A DNA stretch of 20,397 bases from CAZRIT01 sp964600225 (GCA_964600225.1 CAZRIT010000031.1:1-20397), one strand, 5' to 3'. Positions 7,800 through 14,546 are shown, numbered from the stretch's first letter. The notes: a model not told the origin generated them from the sequence alone. Numbers and translations are program-made.

Positions 7800-7816
7800 T
7801 ACGTTTGAAGCGTATT
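7798..7816. promoter_or_regulatory. Candidate operator (inverted repeat at the -35 edge)
   Basis: AATACG (7798-7803) and CGTATT (7811-7816) form a perfect inverted repeat with a 7-nt centre, touching the -35 box of the catabolic promoter. The position suits a regulator binding site, and the divergent DeoR-type protein is the natural candidate. The repeat is seen; the binding is inferred. Confidence 0.45.
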
Positions 7817-7852
7817 ATTGGTTAAATTTGGGTGAATGTTGTGATTGTTGTA

Positions 7853-7880
7853 TAAACTCTCCACCAAAACTTGCCGAACG
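7853..7880. repeat. 28-nt direct repeat, left copy
   Basis: Identical to 8028-8055. The left copy ends exactly at the N run, and both copies are followed by CGCGCATG (after the Ns on the left, after one extra G on the right). This suggests that a single genomic segment has been duplicated by scaffolding. Confidence 0.9.
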
Positions 7881-7890
7881 NNNNNNNNNN
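7881..7890. other. Assembly gap (10 Ns)
   Basis: Ten undetermined bases join the left direct repeat to a CheB fragment. A round number of Ns at a repeat edge is typical of a scaffold join of unknown length. Confidence 0.97.
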
Positions 7891-8027
7891 CGCGCATGGT
7901 GACCTCCGAACCTTTTTCCGTCAGGGACGACACCATCACCACGGGCATGGGACGCAGGCGCATGAGCTTTTCCAGGAATTCCAGGCCATCCATCTTCGGC
8001 ATTTCCACATCCAGCGTCAGCACATCC
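7891..8027 (-). pseudogene. CheB receiver-domain fragment (probable misassembly insert)
   Basis: On the minus strand this segment encodes about 45 residues of the CheB chemotaxis methylesterase receiver domain: DVLTLDVEMPKMDGLEFLEK followed by PMPVVMVSSLTEKGSEVTMR. It contains the phospho-acceptor Asp context (LDVEMPKMDG) and the conserved SSLTEKG. There is no start, and a stop (TAG) lies directly upstream in the same frame inside the direct repeat. Nothing else of CheB or chemotaxis is present in the window. The piece is bounded on one side by Ns and on both sides by the 28-nt repeat, so it is more likely a chimeric contig end than a decayed gene. Confidence 0.8.
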
Positions 8028-8055
8028 TAAACTCTCCACCAAAACTTGCCGAACG
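8028..8055. repeat. 28-nt direct repeat, right copy
   Basis: Perfect copy of 7853-7880. Collapsing the two copies would remove the Ns and the CheB fragment and restore a continuous intergenic region between the PdxA-like and deoR-type genes. Confidence 0.9.
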
Positions 8056-8151
8056 GCGCGCATGCTGTCGGTTGGGCGGAATGCGCTTTCGGCCGTCCGC
8101 GCCGCAGACAGGTCGGGGGCAGCAAAAAATGATAATATAATAGTAAAGTAT

Positions 8152-8180
8152 TTGTAATTTTCTTGTCTTTATGTTATAGT
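8152..8180 (+). promoter_or_regulatory. Promoter of the DeoR-family regulator gene
   Basis: A -35 box TTGTAA (8152-8157) and a -10 box TATAGT (8175-8180) are separated by 17 nt in an A+T-rich stretch. The start site would be near 8187, about 30 nt before the ATG at 8216. A GGGAGG ribosome site lies 5 nt before the start codon. Confidence 0.65.
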
Positions 8181-8215
8181 ATCTAAAACGAAAGCCGTGG
8201 AGGCGGGAGGATCGG

Positions 8216-8980
8216 ATGCGTCAAAACAGATTATGCGAGATGGAACAATTGATCGTCCAAAGGCGCGTCGTGTCGCTGGAGGAACTGGCCGCCAAGTACG
8301 GCGTATCCATGAATACCATCCGCAGGGATGTTGCGGAGCTGATCGCCATGGGCAAGGTGCGCAAGGTCTACGGCGGCGTATCCGCCCTGGAGGAGAAGGC
8401 GCCCACCTCCATCGACGAGCGCATCGGCAGGAACACCGCCGCCAAGGAGGCCATCGGCGAGCTGGCGGCCACGCTGATTCCCGCGCGCTCGACGGTCTAT
8501 CTGGATACGGGCTCCACCACCATGCAGGCGGTGCGGCACCTGGCCGCAAAGCCCCGCATCACGCTGGTGACGCCCAGCCTCAACGTTATCAATGAGGCCA
8601 GAAAGTTCGATTCGCTCAACGTCATCATGCTCGGCGGCCTGTATAACCATTCCACGGGCTCCTGCGTGGGCAGCTCGGTGACCGATGCGCTGTCGGGCAT
8701 GCGCATGGACTATGTGCTCATGGCGGCTACGGGCGTATCCATCGAATCGGGCGTGACCAACTCCACCTATGCCGAGGTGGAAATCAAGCGACTGGTGGCC
8801 AGCCGCGGCGCAAACGTCATTCTCATGACCGATCACACCAAAATATGCCATGCGGCGCTCATGAAGTTTTGCGATATCAAGGATCTTTCCGTCATTGTGA
8901 CCGATCAGCGCCCGCCGCAGCGGTTCATGGACTACTGCGAGGAAATGAACGTCAAGGTGCTCTGGCCCGATCAGCAGTAA
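8216..8980 (+). CDS. DeoR/GlpR-family transcriptional regulator
   Basis: A 254-aa regulator of standard family length. The N-terminus holds the winged helix-turn-helix (SLEELAAKYGVSMNTIRRDV, about residues 19-38) followed by the wing VRKVYGGV. The C-terminal sugar-phosphate sensor (DeoRC, ISOCOT fold) shows YLDTGSTTMQAVRHL, TPSLNVINEA, IMLGGLYNHSTGSCVG and LMTDHTKI. Such proteins usually repress a neighbouring catabolic operon until a phosphorylated sugar intermediate binds. It is divergent from the TRAP/PdxA-like operon, so it is its likely regulator, and the inverted repeat at 7798-7816 is a candidate site. GGAGG lies 5 nt before the ATG. A strong terminator follows at 9007. Confidence 0.93.
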   Translation: MRQNRLCEMEQLIVQRRVVSLEELAAKYGVSMNTIRRDVAELIAMGKVRKVYGGVSALEEKAPTSIDERIGRNTAAKEAIGELAATLIPARSTVYLDTGSTTMQAVRHLAAKPRITLVTPSLNVINEARKFDSLNVIMLGGLYNHSTGSCVGSSVTDALSGMRMDYVLMAATGVSIESGVTNSTYAEVEIKRLVASRGANVILMTDHTKICHAALMKFCDIKDLSVIVTDQRPPQRFMDYCEEMNVKVLWPDQQ

Positions 8981-9006
8981 AGCCTTCATCCAACCGATTT
9001 GCATGC

Positions 9007-9034
9007 AAAAGACGCTCGCGAGAGCGTCTTTTTT
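9007..9034. terminator. Bidirectional rho-independent terminator
   Basis: AAAAGACGCTC (9007-9017) pairs perfectly with GAGCGTCTTTT (9022-9032) around a GCGA loop. A T run on the plus strand and the mirrored A run give U tracts both ways. It lies between the convergent deoR-type and aldolase/VOC genes and can serve both. Confidence 0.93.
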
Positions 9035-9067
9035 GTGCATAATGATGGCGCGGGCCGCCGCCGCGGC

Positions 9068-10132
9068 TTACTTTTGCAGCAGGTGCACCGAGAAGCCGCC
9101 AAAGTCGATGTCGTCGTCCATATAGATGGTGAACATGCGGTTGTCGGCAAAGTATTGCGTGGAGCGGTCCATGCGGTAGCCGCGCTGCTCGAGGTACACG
9201 ATGGCGCGCTCGATGCTGTTGGCGCGGATGCCGAGGTGGCCGTTGGCGCCGCGGGCCATCTTTTTCATGATCTCAAAGTCCGCCGTGTAGTAGAACCAAC
9301 CGCGCTCGTTCGATACGGGCACGGGCTGCATGTTGCAATCGTACAGCGTGGTGGTGAGCAACTCGGGCACGCGGGTGGAATACATGGCAAACGGGCCCTC
9401 CGCAGCCTCGAATCCGAACGCGTGGTTGAGCTTTTGGGCAAGGGCGCGCGCCGCGTCCGCGTTTTCGGTATTGACGCCCAGGTGATACAGCTCAAACCCG
9501 TGCACGAGCCTGACGGCCTTTTGGCAATCGGCCGTGATCTCGTCCCACTTGCCGCAAAACAGCCTGTCGCGGGTGATCGGCCACGCTGCGCATACCGCAA
9601 GCACGGCGGGGGTACGCATATAGGCCGTGATGTTTTCGGGCGTGACGCCGCCCGAAACGAGGAAGCGCACATCGGGGAACACCTGCGCAAGGCTTTGGAT
9701 GGCCTCCGCGCCGCCGTTGCAGGCGGCGTTGACAAAGCGCACTACGCGCACGCCCTGCCGATACGCCAAAGCAATCTCGTGCGAGGTGACGCAAGCGGGG
9801 ATGTAGGGAATGTCCCGCTCCGCGCACAATTCCGCCGGCTCCGGGTCAAAGCCCGTGCCCGAAACAAAGCGCGCGCCCGCCTCAATGGCTGCGCCGCACT
9901 GCGCGGGCGTGGTGACGCCAAACGCGCCGATCCCCATCTCGGGGCAGCGTTTGAGCGCCGCGCGGATGGATTCCGCCGCGTTGGGCACGGCCATGTTGAA
10001 TTCCGTTACCCCGACGCCGCCCTGCGATATGGCGTTTGCCAACTCCGCCGCGCCGCCATCCAATGCGTCCGCAATGCTCGGCAATACGCCCGCGCTCCAA
10101 ATACCGTTCAACCAATCCTGCATCGTGTTCAC
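9068..10132 (-). CDS. KDPG/KHG aldolase-like domain fused to a VOC (glyoxalase-like) domain; catalytic Lys replaced
   Basis: A 354-aa fusion. Residues about 8-205 match the class I KDPG/KHG aldolase barrel: the Glu of the active site is kept (Glu44), IGAFGVTTPAQ matches the GAGTV region, IPACVTSHEI matches PGISTVSE, and FLVSGGVTPENITAYM matches the PTGGI phosphate loop. The Schiff-base lysine of the KFFPA motif is Arg132 here (VVRFVNAACNGG, codon CGC), so ordinary aldolase chemistry should be lost. Residues about 212-354 form a VOC domain (YHLGVNTEN, GHLGIRANSIERAIVYLEQ, DFGGFSVHLLQK). The start is GTG at 10132; an ATG at 10123 is an alternative. It has its own promoter (10190-10218) and converges on deoR. 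The fusion may be a binding or isomerase protein. The fold call is firm, the function open. Confidence 0.82.
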   Translation of the reverse strand: MNTMQDWLNGIWSAGVLPSIADALDGGAAELANAISQGGVGVTEFNMAVPNAAESIRAALKRCPEMGIGAFGVTTPAQCGAAIEAGARFVSGTGFDPEPAELCAERDIPYIPACVTSHEIALAYRQGVRVVRFVNAACNGGAEAIQSLAQVFPDVRFLVSGGVTPENITAYMRTPAVLAVCAAWPITRDRLFCGKWDEITADCQKAVRLVHGFELYHLGVNTENADAARALAQKLNHAFGFEAAEGPFAMYSTRVPELLTTTLYDCNMQPVPVSNERGWFYYTADFEIMKKMARGANGHLGIRANSIERAIVYLEQRGYRMDRSTQYFADNRMFTIYMDDDIDFGGFSVHLLQK

Positions 10133-10189
10133 CGTCGCTTTCCGTAAAATTACCCGTTGAAATGAGAAAAATATGGTAGGTTTTGATTA

Positions 10190-10218
10190 AGTTTATCCCA
10201 TCTATCGGTGAACGTCAA
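10190..10218 (-). promoter_or_regulatory. Promoter of the aldolase/VOC fusion gene
   Basis: The minus-strand -35 box TTGACG (10213-10218) and -10 box TAAACT (10190-10195) are separated by 17 nt. The -35 box begins directly at the end of the T tract of the upstream gene's terminator. The leader would be about 50 nt. Confidence 0.6.
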
Positions 10219-10255
10219 TAAAAAATCGTACCTCTCTTTGGAAAAGAAAGGTACG
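10219..10255 (-). terminator. Rho-independent terminator of the NlpC/P60 gene
   Basis: CGTACCTCTCTTT (10227-10239) pairs with AAGAAAGGTACG (10244-10255) with one bulge. On the minus strand it is followed by ATTTTTTATT. It lies about 45 nt after the stop of the NlpC/P60 gene. Confidence 0.88.
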
Positions 10256-10301
10256 AAAGGAACGCGCGAAGAGTATGATGCGAAAGCCTCGGTGAAAACC
10301 G

Positions 10302-11510
10302 CTACTTGATCGGGCGGCGGCCGCACACAAAGTTGCGGCGGCTCCAGGAGCCCGTGCAGCTGCGCTTCATGACCTTGCCGTTGCTGGACGAGGCGTCGAT
10401 CATGGTGCCGCTGCCGATATAGATGCCAACGTGGCCGACGGACGAGGAACCGTCGGAGCGGAAGAAGATCAGGTCGCCGCGTTTGAGCGCGCTCATGCTG
10501 GAAATCTTTTCCCAGCTCCCGGTGCGCGAGAAGCCCGCGGCATTGAGACGGCGCGTGTACACGCCGGCCTGCCTGAGGCAGTAGTAGACCAGGCCCGAGC
10601 AATCGTAGGTATTGGGGCCCTTGGCGCCAAGGATATAGGGCTTGCCGATCTGCTTGCTGGCAACGGAGATCAGCTTATCGATGCGGCCCTCGGCGGATTG
10701 CGCACGGGCGGCCGCGGCGGCTTTCTTTTTCTCCTCGGCGATCTCCAGCTCCTTGGTGTAGGAAACGCGCGCATCGGCGGAGTTGATGGTTTCCAGCGTC
10801 TGCTCGCCCGCCTTGCCATCCTTGGTCAGGTGGTTGCGGCGCTGGAATTTGGTAACGGCGTTGACCGTATCGGTGCCGTAGTAGCCCGTCACCTGATTGC
10901 TCTCCAGATAGCCAAGCTCCACAAGCTGCTCCTGGAAGGACTTGATGTCGTCGCCCTCGGTGCCCTCGGTCATGACGTACGGCTTGGCGTCCTCGGCAAA
11001 CAGCAGCGTGTGCGTCTCCTCGCCGACGATGCCGTCCATTTGCAGGCCGTGCTGGCGCTGGAACAGCTTGACGGCGGCCAGGGTGGCGTTACCAAAGGTG
11101 CTGGTGGGTTCGTCGATGCCCAGATAGCCAAGGTCCATCAGGCGCGTTTGCAGCGCAACGACGTCCTCGCCCTCCTCGCCCTTCTTAATCCAGCTTTCGG
11201 CGGGATCGGGCGTGGGCGACGGCGTGGGGGAGACGGTGGGGGATGGCGTGGGCACGGGCGTGGCCATGGCCTCAATCTGCGCGGCATAGACCGCCGCTTC
11301 GGCCTTGCGGTGCCTGGGGATGGTGAAAATCAGCACGAGGCCGACCACAATAAACAACGATACGCTGCCAATAAAGATGCACATGGGCGCACCCAGTCTG
11401 TAGCAGCGGCGCAAAAACCGTTTTAATCCTTTGATCAGTCGGTTCCGCGTGCGGCGAACCACCTTTTTGCACGCACTGCGGACGACTTGCAGCATTTCGT
11501 AACCATTCAT
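10302..11510 (-). CDS. Membrane-anchored NlpC/P60 cell-wall hydrolase with two peptidoglycan-binding domains
   Basis: A 402-aa envelope protein. A basic N-terminus (1-40) precedes one membrane segment (about 41-64, IFIGSVSLFIVVGLVLIF), then a Pro/Thr/Ser linker (83-103). Two PG_binding_1 repeats follow: about 112-172 (LQTRLMDLGYLGI, FQRQHGLQMDGIVG) and 182-243 (FQEQLVELGYLESN, FQRRNHLTKDGKAG). A charged Ala/Lys helix (250-272) leads to the NlpC/P60 domain with Cys304 (YDCSGLVYYC) and His360 (VGHVGIYIGSG). The usual third polar residue position appears to be Asp372 (MIDAS). It should cut peptide stems (gamma-D-Glu to diamino acid) outside the membrane. It is a single-gene unit with promoter 11536-11564 and terminator 10219-10255. 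Confidence 0.93.
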   Translation of the reverse strand: MNGYEMLQVVRSACKKVVRRTRNRLIKGLKRFLRRCYRLGAPMCIFIGSVSLFIVVGLVLIFTIPRHRKAEAAVYAAQIEAMATPVPTPSPTVSPTPSPTPDPAESWIKKGEEGEDVVALQTRLMDLGYLGIDEPTSTFGNATLAAVKLFQRQHGLQMDGIVGEETHTLLFAEDAKPYVMTEGTEGDDIKSFQEQLVELGYLESNQVTGYYGTDTVNAVTKFQRRNHLTKDGKAGEQTLETINSADARVSYTKELEIAEEKKKAAAAARAQSAEGRIDKLISVASKQIGKPYILGAKGPNTYDCSGLVYYCLRQAGVYTRRLNAAGFSRTGSWEKISSMSALKRGDLIFFRSDGSSSVGHVGIYIGSGTMIDASSSNGKVMKRSCTGSWSRRNFVCGRRPIK

Positions 11511-11535
11511 AAGTTATCTTTGCTCCCGATTATGA

Positions 11536-11564
11536 ATTCTATAGAAAGCGGAAGCATTTTGCAA
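11536..11564 (-). promoter_or_regulatory. Promoter of the NlpC/P60 gene
   Basis: The minus-strand -35 box TTGCAA (11559-11564) and -10 box TAGAAT (11536-11541) have a 17-nt spacer. The ATG at 11510 follows about 25 nt later, with GGGAG about 12 nt before it. Confidence 0.6.
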
Positions 11565-11677
11565 GTTGTAACCGCAATCGGTCATACATTGTTAATCATT
11601 CCATCAAAATTGTGCCGCAATTGCCCGATTGCGACCTGCTTTTGACGCGTGTCGGGCAGGCGCGCGTCTGCCGCTTG

Positions 11678-11722
11678 TCCGCTGTGGCGGGGCGGATTCT
11701 TCGGCTTCGCCTCAGAATGACA
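11678..11722 (-). repeat. Dispersed TGTCATTC...GAAGAATCC palindromic repeat, single copy
   Basis: On the minus strand, immediately after the cysteine synthase stop, the unit starts TGTCATTCTGAGGCGAAG and continues to GAAGAATCCGCCCCGC. ATTCT pairs with AGAAT and GGC with GCC, giving an imperfect hairpin. The same family occurs several times between 16813 and 17132. It could end the cysteine synthase transcript, but no T run follows. Confidence 0.75.
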
Positions 11723-11729
11723 GGCGGAG

Positions 11730-12653
11730 TTATCCGAACAGGCCCATGGACAGGTATCGTTCGCCCGTATCGGGCAGCAGCACCACGATGGTTGCCGCCG
11801 AAAAAGCGGGCTGCTTGGCAAGCTGTGTGGCGGCGCACAGGCATGCGCCCGAGGAGATGCCGCACAGCATGCCCTCCGTATCCACAAGCAGGCGCGCCGT
11901 CTCCGTGGCTTCCTCGGTGGAAACGGTCAGGATCCCGTCGATCACGCTGCGGTCGAACGTTTTGGGCACAAAATTGGCCCCGATGCCCTGGATGCCGTGG
12001 CTGCCCGATACGCCTTTGGAGAGCATGGGCGATTCCGTCGGTTCCACCGCATAGACGCGGATGTTCGGGTTTTGCGCCTTGAGGTAGCGCCCCGTGCCGC
12101 TGACCGTGCCGCCCGTGCCCGCCGTGGCCACAAACGCGTCGATGCGTCCGTCGGTTGCGCGGCAGATTTCGGGCCCCGTGGAGAGCATGTGCGCCTCGGG
12201 GTTGGCGGGGTTTTCAAACTGCATGGCGCGGATGCTGTTGGGCGTTTCGGCATGGATGCGCGCGGCGGCCTCGTTGGCGCCCGCCATCCCCTTGTTGCCC
12301 TCGGTGAGCACCAGCTCGGCGCCGAACGCCTTGAGCAGGTTTCTGCGCTCGATACTCATGCTGTCGGGCATGGTCAGTATCACCCGATAGCCCAGCACGC
12401 GCGCGACCATTGCCAGCCCCACGCCCGTGTTGCCGCTGGTGGCCTCTATGATGGCGCCGCCGGGCTGAAGCTGCCCCTCCGCCTCCGCGTGGCGGATGAG
12501 CTGCAGCGCGACGCGGTCCTTGGCGCTGCCGCCCGGGTTCATGCTTTCCGGCTTGGCAAGCAGCGTTGCCGTCAGGCCCATGCGCTTAGCGTAGCGCGAG
12601 ATGCGGATCAACGGCGTTTGGCCGATGACGTCGAGTATGGAATCATAGATCAT
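11730..12653 (-). CDS. cysK: Cysteine synthase (O-acetylserine sulfhydrylase)
   Basis: A 307-aa PLP enzyme of the CysK type and usual length. The PLP lysine is Lys45 in MNPGGSAKDR, the substrate loop is ATSGNTGVGLAM (71-82), and the phosphate-binding glycine loop is GTGGTVSGTGRYLK. The C-terminal ISSGACLCAA carries the Ser that contacts the PLP ring nitrogen. It makes L-cysteine from O-acetylserine and sulfide. Its ATG overlaps the stop of the upstream 103-aa gene as ATGA, so translation is coupled. It is the last gene of a three-gene operon with an ECF S component. No serine acetyltransferase and no T-box or S-box leader were seen nearby. Confidence 0.94.
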   Translation of the reverse strand: MIYDSILDVIGQTPLIRISRYAKRMGLTATLLAKPESMNPGGSAKDRVALQLIRHAEAEGQLQPGGAIIEATSGNTGVGLAMVARVLGYRVILTMPDSMSIERRNLLKAFGAELVLTEGNKGMAGANEAAARIHAETPNSIRAMQFENPANPEAHMLSTGPEICRATDGRIDAFVATAGTGGTVSGTGRYLKAQNPNIRVYAVEPTESPMLSKGVSGSHGIQGIGANFVPKTFDRSVIDGILTVSTEEATETARLLVDTEGMLCGISSGACLCAATQLAKQPAFSAATIVVLLPDTGERYLSMGLFG

Positions 12654-12961
12654 TGCATTGGCTCCTTGTTCATGACTGTTCGGTGCAGCAGGGCGTTTCG
12701 CGCATCGGCGGCAAGCTGCCGCGCGTCCGTTACGCCGTCGGCAAACAGGAAGGGCAGCTTTTCGGGTGCAAGTTCTGCGCGTTCCGCTGCGGAAAGCGCA
12801 TCGGGCGCGTCAACGCCGTGGAGCGTTATAAGCCTTGCCGTAAAACCCTGCACCGACAATATGTCGGCCGCGCGCTTGATGGTATCCAAGCCTGCTTCCG
12901 ATGCGGCCAGCACGATGTCGGGGCCGCCCTTGGGCTCGCGTACGATACGATAATGGGACAT
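12650..12961 (-). CDS. Stand-alone transketolase C-terminal-domain-like small protein
   Basis: A 103-aa protein whose first 75 residues line up with the start of the transketolase C-terminal domain: YRIVREPKGGPDIVLAAS, then a helix and FTARLITLHGVDAP, then SAAERAELAPEKLPFLFADG. These match the Y.L.d..G.PelifiAtGSE, kaRVVsmp and RE.vLP..v..r.a.eaG pattern of Tkt. The GSE motif is reduced to ASE. The rest of transketolase (TPP and pyrimidine domains) is absent and the C-terminal end is shortened, so it cannot be a catalyst on its own. The start at 12961 lies 14 nt after the ECF S gene stop, and its stop overlaps the cysK start. It is intact and coupled, so a functional accessory or regulatory role seems more likely than decay. 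Confidence 0.7.
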   Translation of the reverse strand: MSHYRIVREPKGGPDIVLAASEAGLDTIKRAADILSVQGFTARLITLHGVDAPDALSAAERAELAPEKLPFLFADGVTDARQLAADARNALLHRTVMNKEPMQ

Positions 12962-12975
12962 GTTCGCCTCCGTAT

Positions 12976-13458
12976 TCACTTGCGCCGTTCCATGACGCCC
13001 GCCACCGCGTGCGCCACCGCCGCGCCGAGCAGGCACTGCAAAAGGTTCAGCGGTACGTTGGGCAGGGCCGCCGCGGGCCCGAACAGCAGCGCTTCATATA
13101 ACAGGTAGCCCACGGGCACGATCAGCGCCGCGGGGTAGAACGCAAGCAAGCGGCGCTTGCCGTTCAGCCGACGTATGGCGACGGCGGCGACAAAGGCCAT
13201 CAGCCCCTTGATGACAAACGTGGCGGGCGCATAGATGGCCCAGCCCACCAGCACATCGGAAAGCGCGCTGGCAACGCCCGCGCACAGCAGGCCCCACGGA
13301 TTGCCCAGCAGGTATGCGGCGGTCAGCACGCCCGCGTCGCCGAGGTTGAGGTAGCCGTGCCCGCCCGGCAGCGGGATGGATACCAGCGTGGTCAGCAGTA
13401 TGATGGCGGCGGCCAGTACGCCTGCCTTGGCGATGCGCCGCACGGCTTCGTCGTGCAT
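12976..13458 (-). CDS. ECF transporter S component (substrate specificity subunit)
   Basis: A 160-aa hydrophobic protein with about five to six membrane helices. The S-component pattern is visible: an amphipathic start (ALRR-like EAVRRIAKAGVLAAAI), the loop SIPLPGGHGYLNLGDAGVL, and LLGNPWGLLCAGVASALSDV with WAIYAPATFVIKGLMAF. It would bind a micronutrient and dock to a shared EcfA/A'/T module encoded elsewhere. The start at 13458 has GGAGG 7 nt upstream and follows directly on the MHDEAVRR sequence. The substrate cannot be read. Its operon partners (transketolase-C-like protein, cysteine synthase) hint at a sulfur- or thiamine-related vitamin, which is speculation. Confidence 0.85.
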   Translation of the reverse strand: MHDEAVRRIAKAGVLAAAIILLTTLVSIPLPGGHGYLNLGDAGVLTAAYLLGNPWGLLCAGVASALSDVLVGWAIYAPATFVIKGLMAFVAAVAIRRLNGKRRLLAFYPAALIVPVGYLLYEALLFGPAAALPNVPLNLLQCLLGAAVAHAVAGVMERRK

Positions 13459-13483
13459 GGGGGTGCCTCCTTTTGTGTGCCAA

Positions 13484-13510
13484 GACGGCCCGCCCCGCAG
13501 GCGAGCCGTC
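13484..13510 (-). promoter_or_regulatory. G+C-rich hairpin in the leader of the ECF S operon
   Basis: GACGGCCCGCC (13484-13494) pairs imperfectly with GGCGAGCCGTC (13500-13510). On the minus strand no T run follows, so it is not a standard terminator for the upstream GGGtGRT gene. It sits about 15 nt before the GGAGG of the ECF S gene. An A+T-rich TATTAT/TATATG stretch (13523-13531) lies just upstream and could be a -10 box without a clear -35. Confidence 0.4.
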
Positions 13511-13540
13511 AGCGGTATGTTCATATAATATGGGAGCGGG

Positions 13541-14536
13541 TTATTTGGCCTGTGCTACCGCAACCGCCACGGCGACCGTTGCGCCCACCATGGGGTTGTT
13601 GCCCATGCCGATGAGACCCATCATTTCCACATGCGCGGGCACGCTGGAGGAACCCGCAAACTGCGCGTCGGAATGCATGCGGCCCATGGTATCCGTCAGC
13701 CCGTAGGAAGCGGGGCCCGCGGCCATGTTGTCGGGGTGCAGGGTGCGGCCCGTGCCGCCGCCGCTGGCGACGGAGAAGTATTTTTTGCCGTTCTCCACGC
13801 ACCACTTTTTGTAGGTGCCCGCCACGGGGTGCTGGAAGCGCGTGGGGTTGGTGGAGTTACCGGTAATGGAAACGTCCACGCTCTCGTGACGCATGATGGC
13901 CACGCCCTCGTTGACGTCGTCCGCGCCGTAGCAGCGTACCTTGGCGCGTTCGCCATCGGAGAACGCCCTGGACGAAACGATGGTCAGTTCGCCCGATTGA
14001 TAATTGTACGCCGTTTCCACAAACGTAAACCCGTTGACGCGGGAGATGATGTACGCCGCGTCCTTGCCCAGGCCGTTGAGGATGACCTGCAGGGGGCGGG
14101 AGCGTACCTTGTTGGCCGTGCGCGCAATGCCGATGGCGCCCTCCGCAGCGGCAAAGCTTTCGTGTCCTGCAAGGAAGGCAAAGCACGCCGTTTCCTCGCT
14201 TAGCAGCATGGCGCCCAGGTTGCCGTGGCCGCGGCCGACGGCGCGCTGATCCGCAACGGAGCCGGGGATGCAGAATGCCTGTAGGCCAATGCCGATGGCC
14301 TCCGCCGCTTCGGCAGCGGTTTTGACGCCCTGCTTGAGCGCAATGGCCGCGCCGACGGTGTATGCCCAGCAGGCGTTTTCAAACGCGATGGGCTGGATGC
14401 CGCGCACGATGCCGAACGCGTCCACGCCCTTTTCCTCGCAGATGCGCCTGGCGTCCTCGACGCCCTGTATGCCATACTCGGCAAGCGCGCGGTTGATCTT
14501 ATCGATTCTTCTTTCGTATCCTTCAAACGTAACCAT
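13541..14536 (-). CDS. GGGtGRT protein
   Basis: A 331-aa protein that carries the family's namesake motif GGGTGRT at residues 259-265, preceded by KKYFSVAS. Other conserved-looking blocks are GIQPIAFENACWAYTVGAAI (46-65), VADQRAVGRGHGNLGAMLLSEE (94-115) and SITGNSTNPTRFQHPVAGTY (223-242). The Ala/Val-rich C-terminus ends NNPMVGATVAVAVAVAQAK. No signal peptide. It lies 10 nt after the NifU-like gene with a strong AAGGAGG site, so the two are co-expressed; the same pairing recurs in Clostridia. The biochemical function of the family is not established to my knowledge. The start at 14536 is preferred over longer frames because of the ribosome site and the upstream gene's stop. Confidence 0.88.
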   Translation of the reverse strand: MVTFEGYERRIDKINRALAEYGIQGVEDARRICEEKGVDAFGIVRGIQPIAFENACWAYTVGAAIALKQGVKTAAEAAEAIGIGLQAFCIPGSVADQRAVGRGHGNLGAMLLSEETACFAFLAGHESFAAAEGAIGIARTANKVRSRPLQVILNGLGKDAAYIISRVNGFTFVETAYNYQSGELTIVSSRAFSDGERAKVRCYGADDVNEGVAIMRHESVDVSITGNSTNPTRFQHPVAGTYKKWCVENGKKYFSVASGGGTGRTLHPDNMAAGPASYGLTDTMGRMHSDAQFAGSSSVPAHVEMMGLIGMGNNPMVGATVAVAVAVAQAK

Positions 14537-14546
14537 AGCTGCCTCC

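Noticed and set aside
13459..13540. T-box or S-adenosylmethionine riboswitch upstream of the cysK operon
   Set aside because: The interval is only about 80 nt, lacks the T-box sequence and any S-box helices, and contains one simple hairpin.
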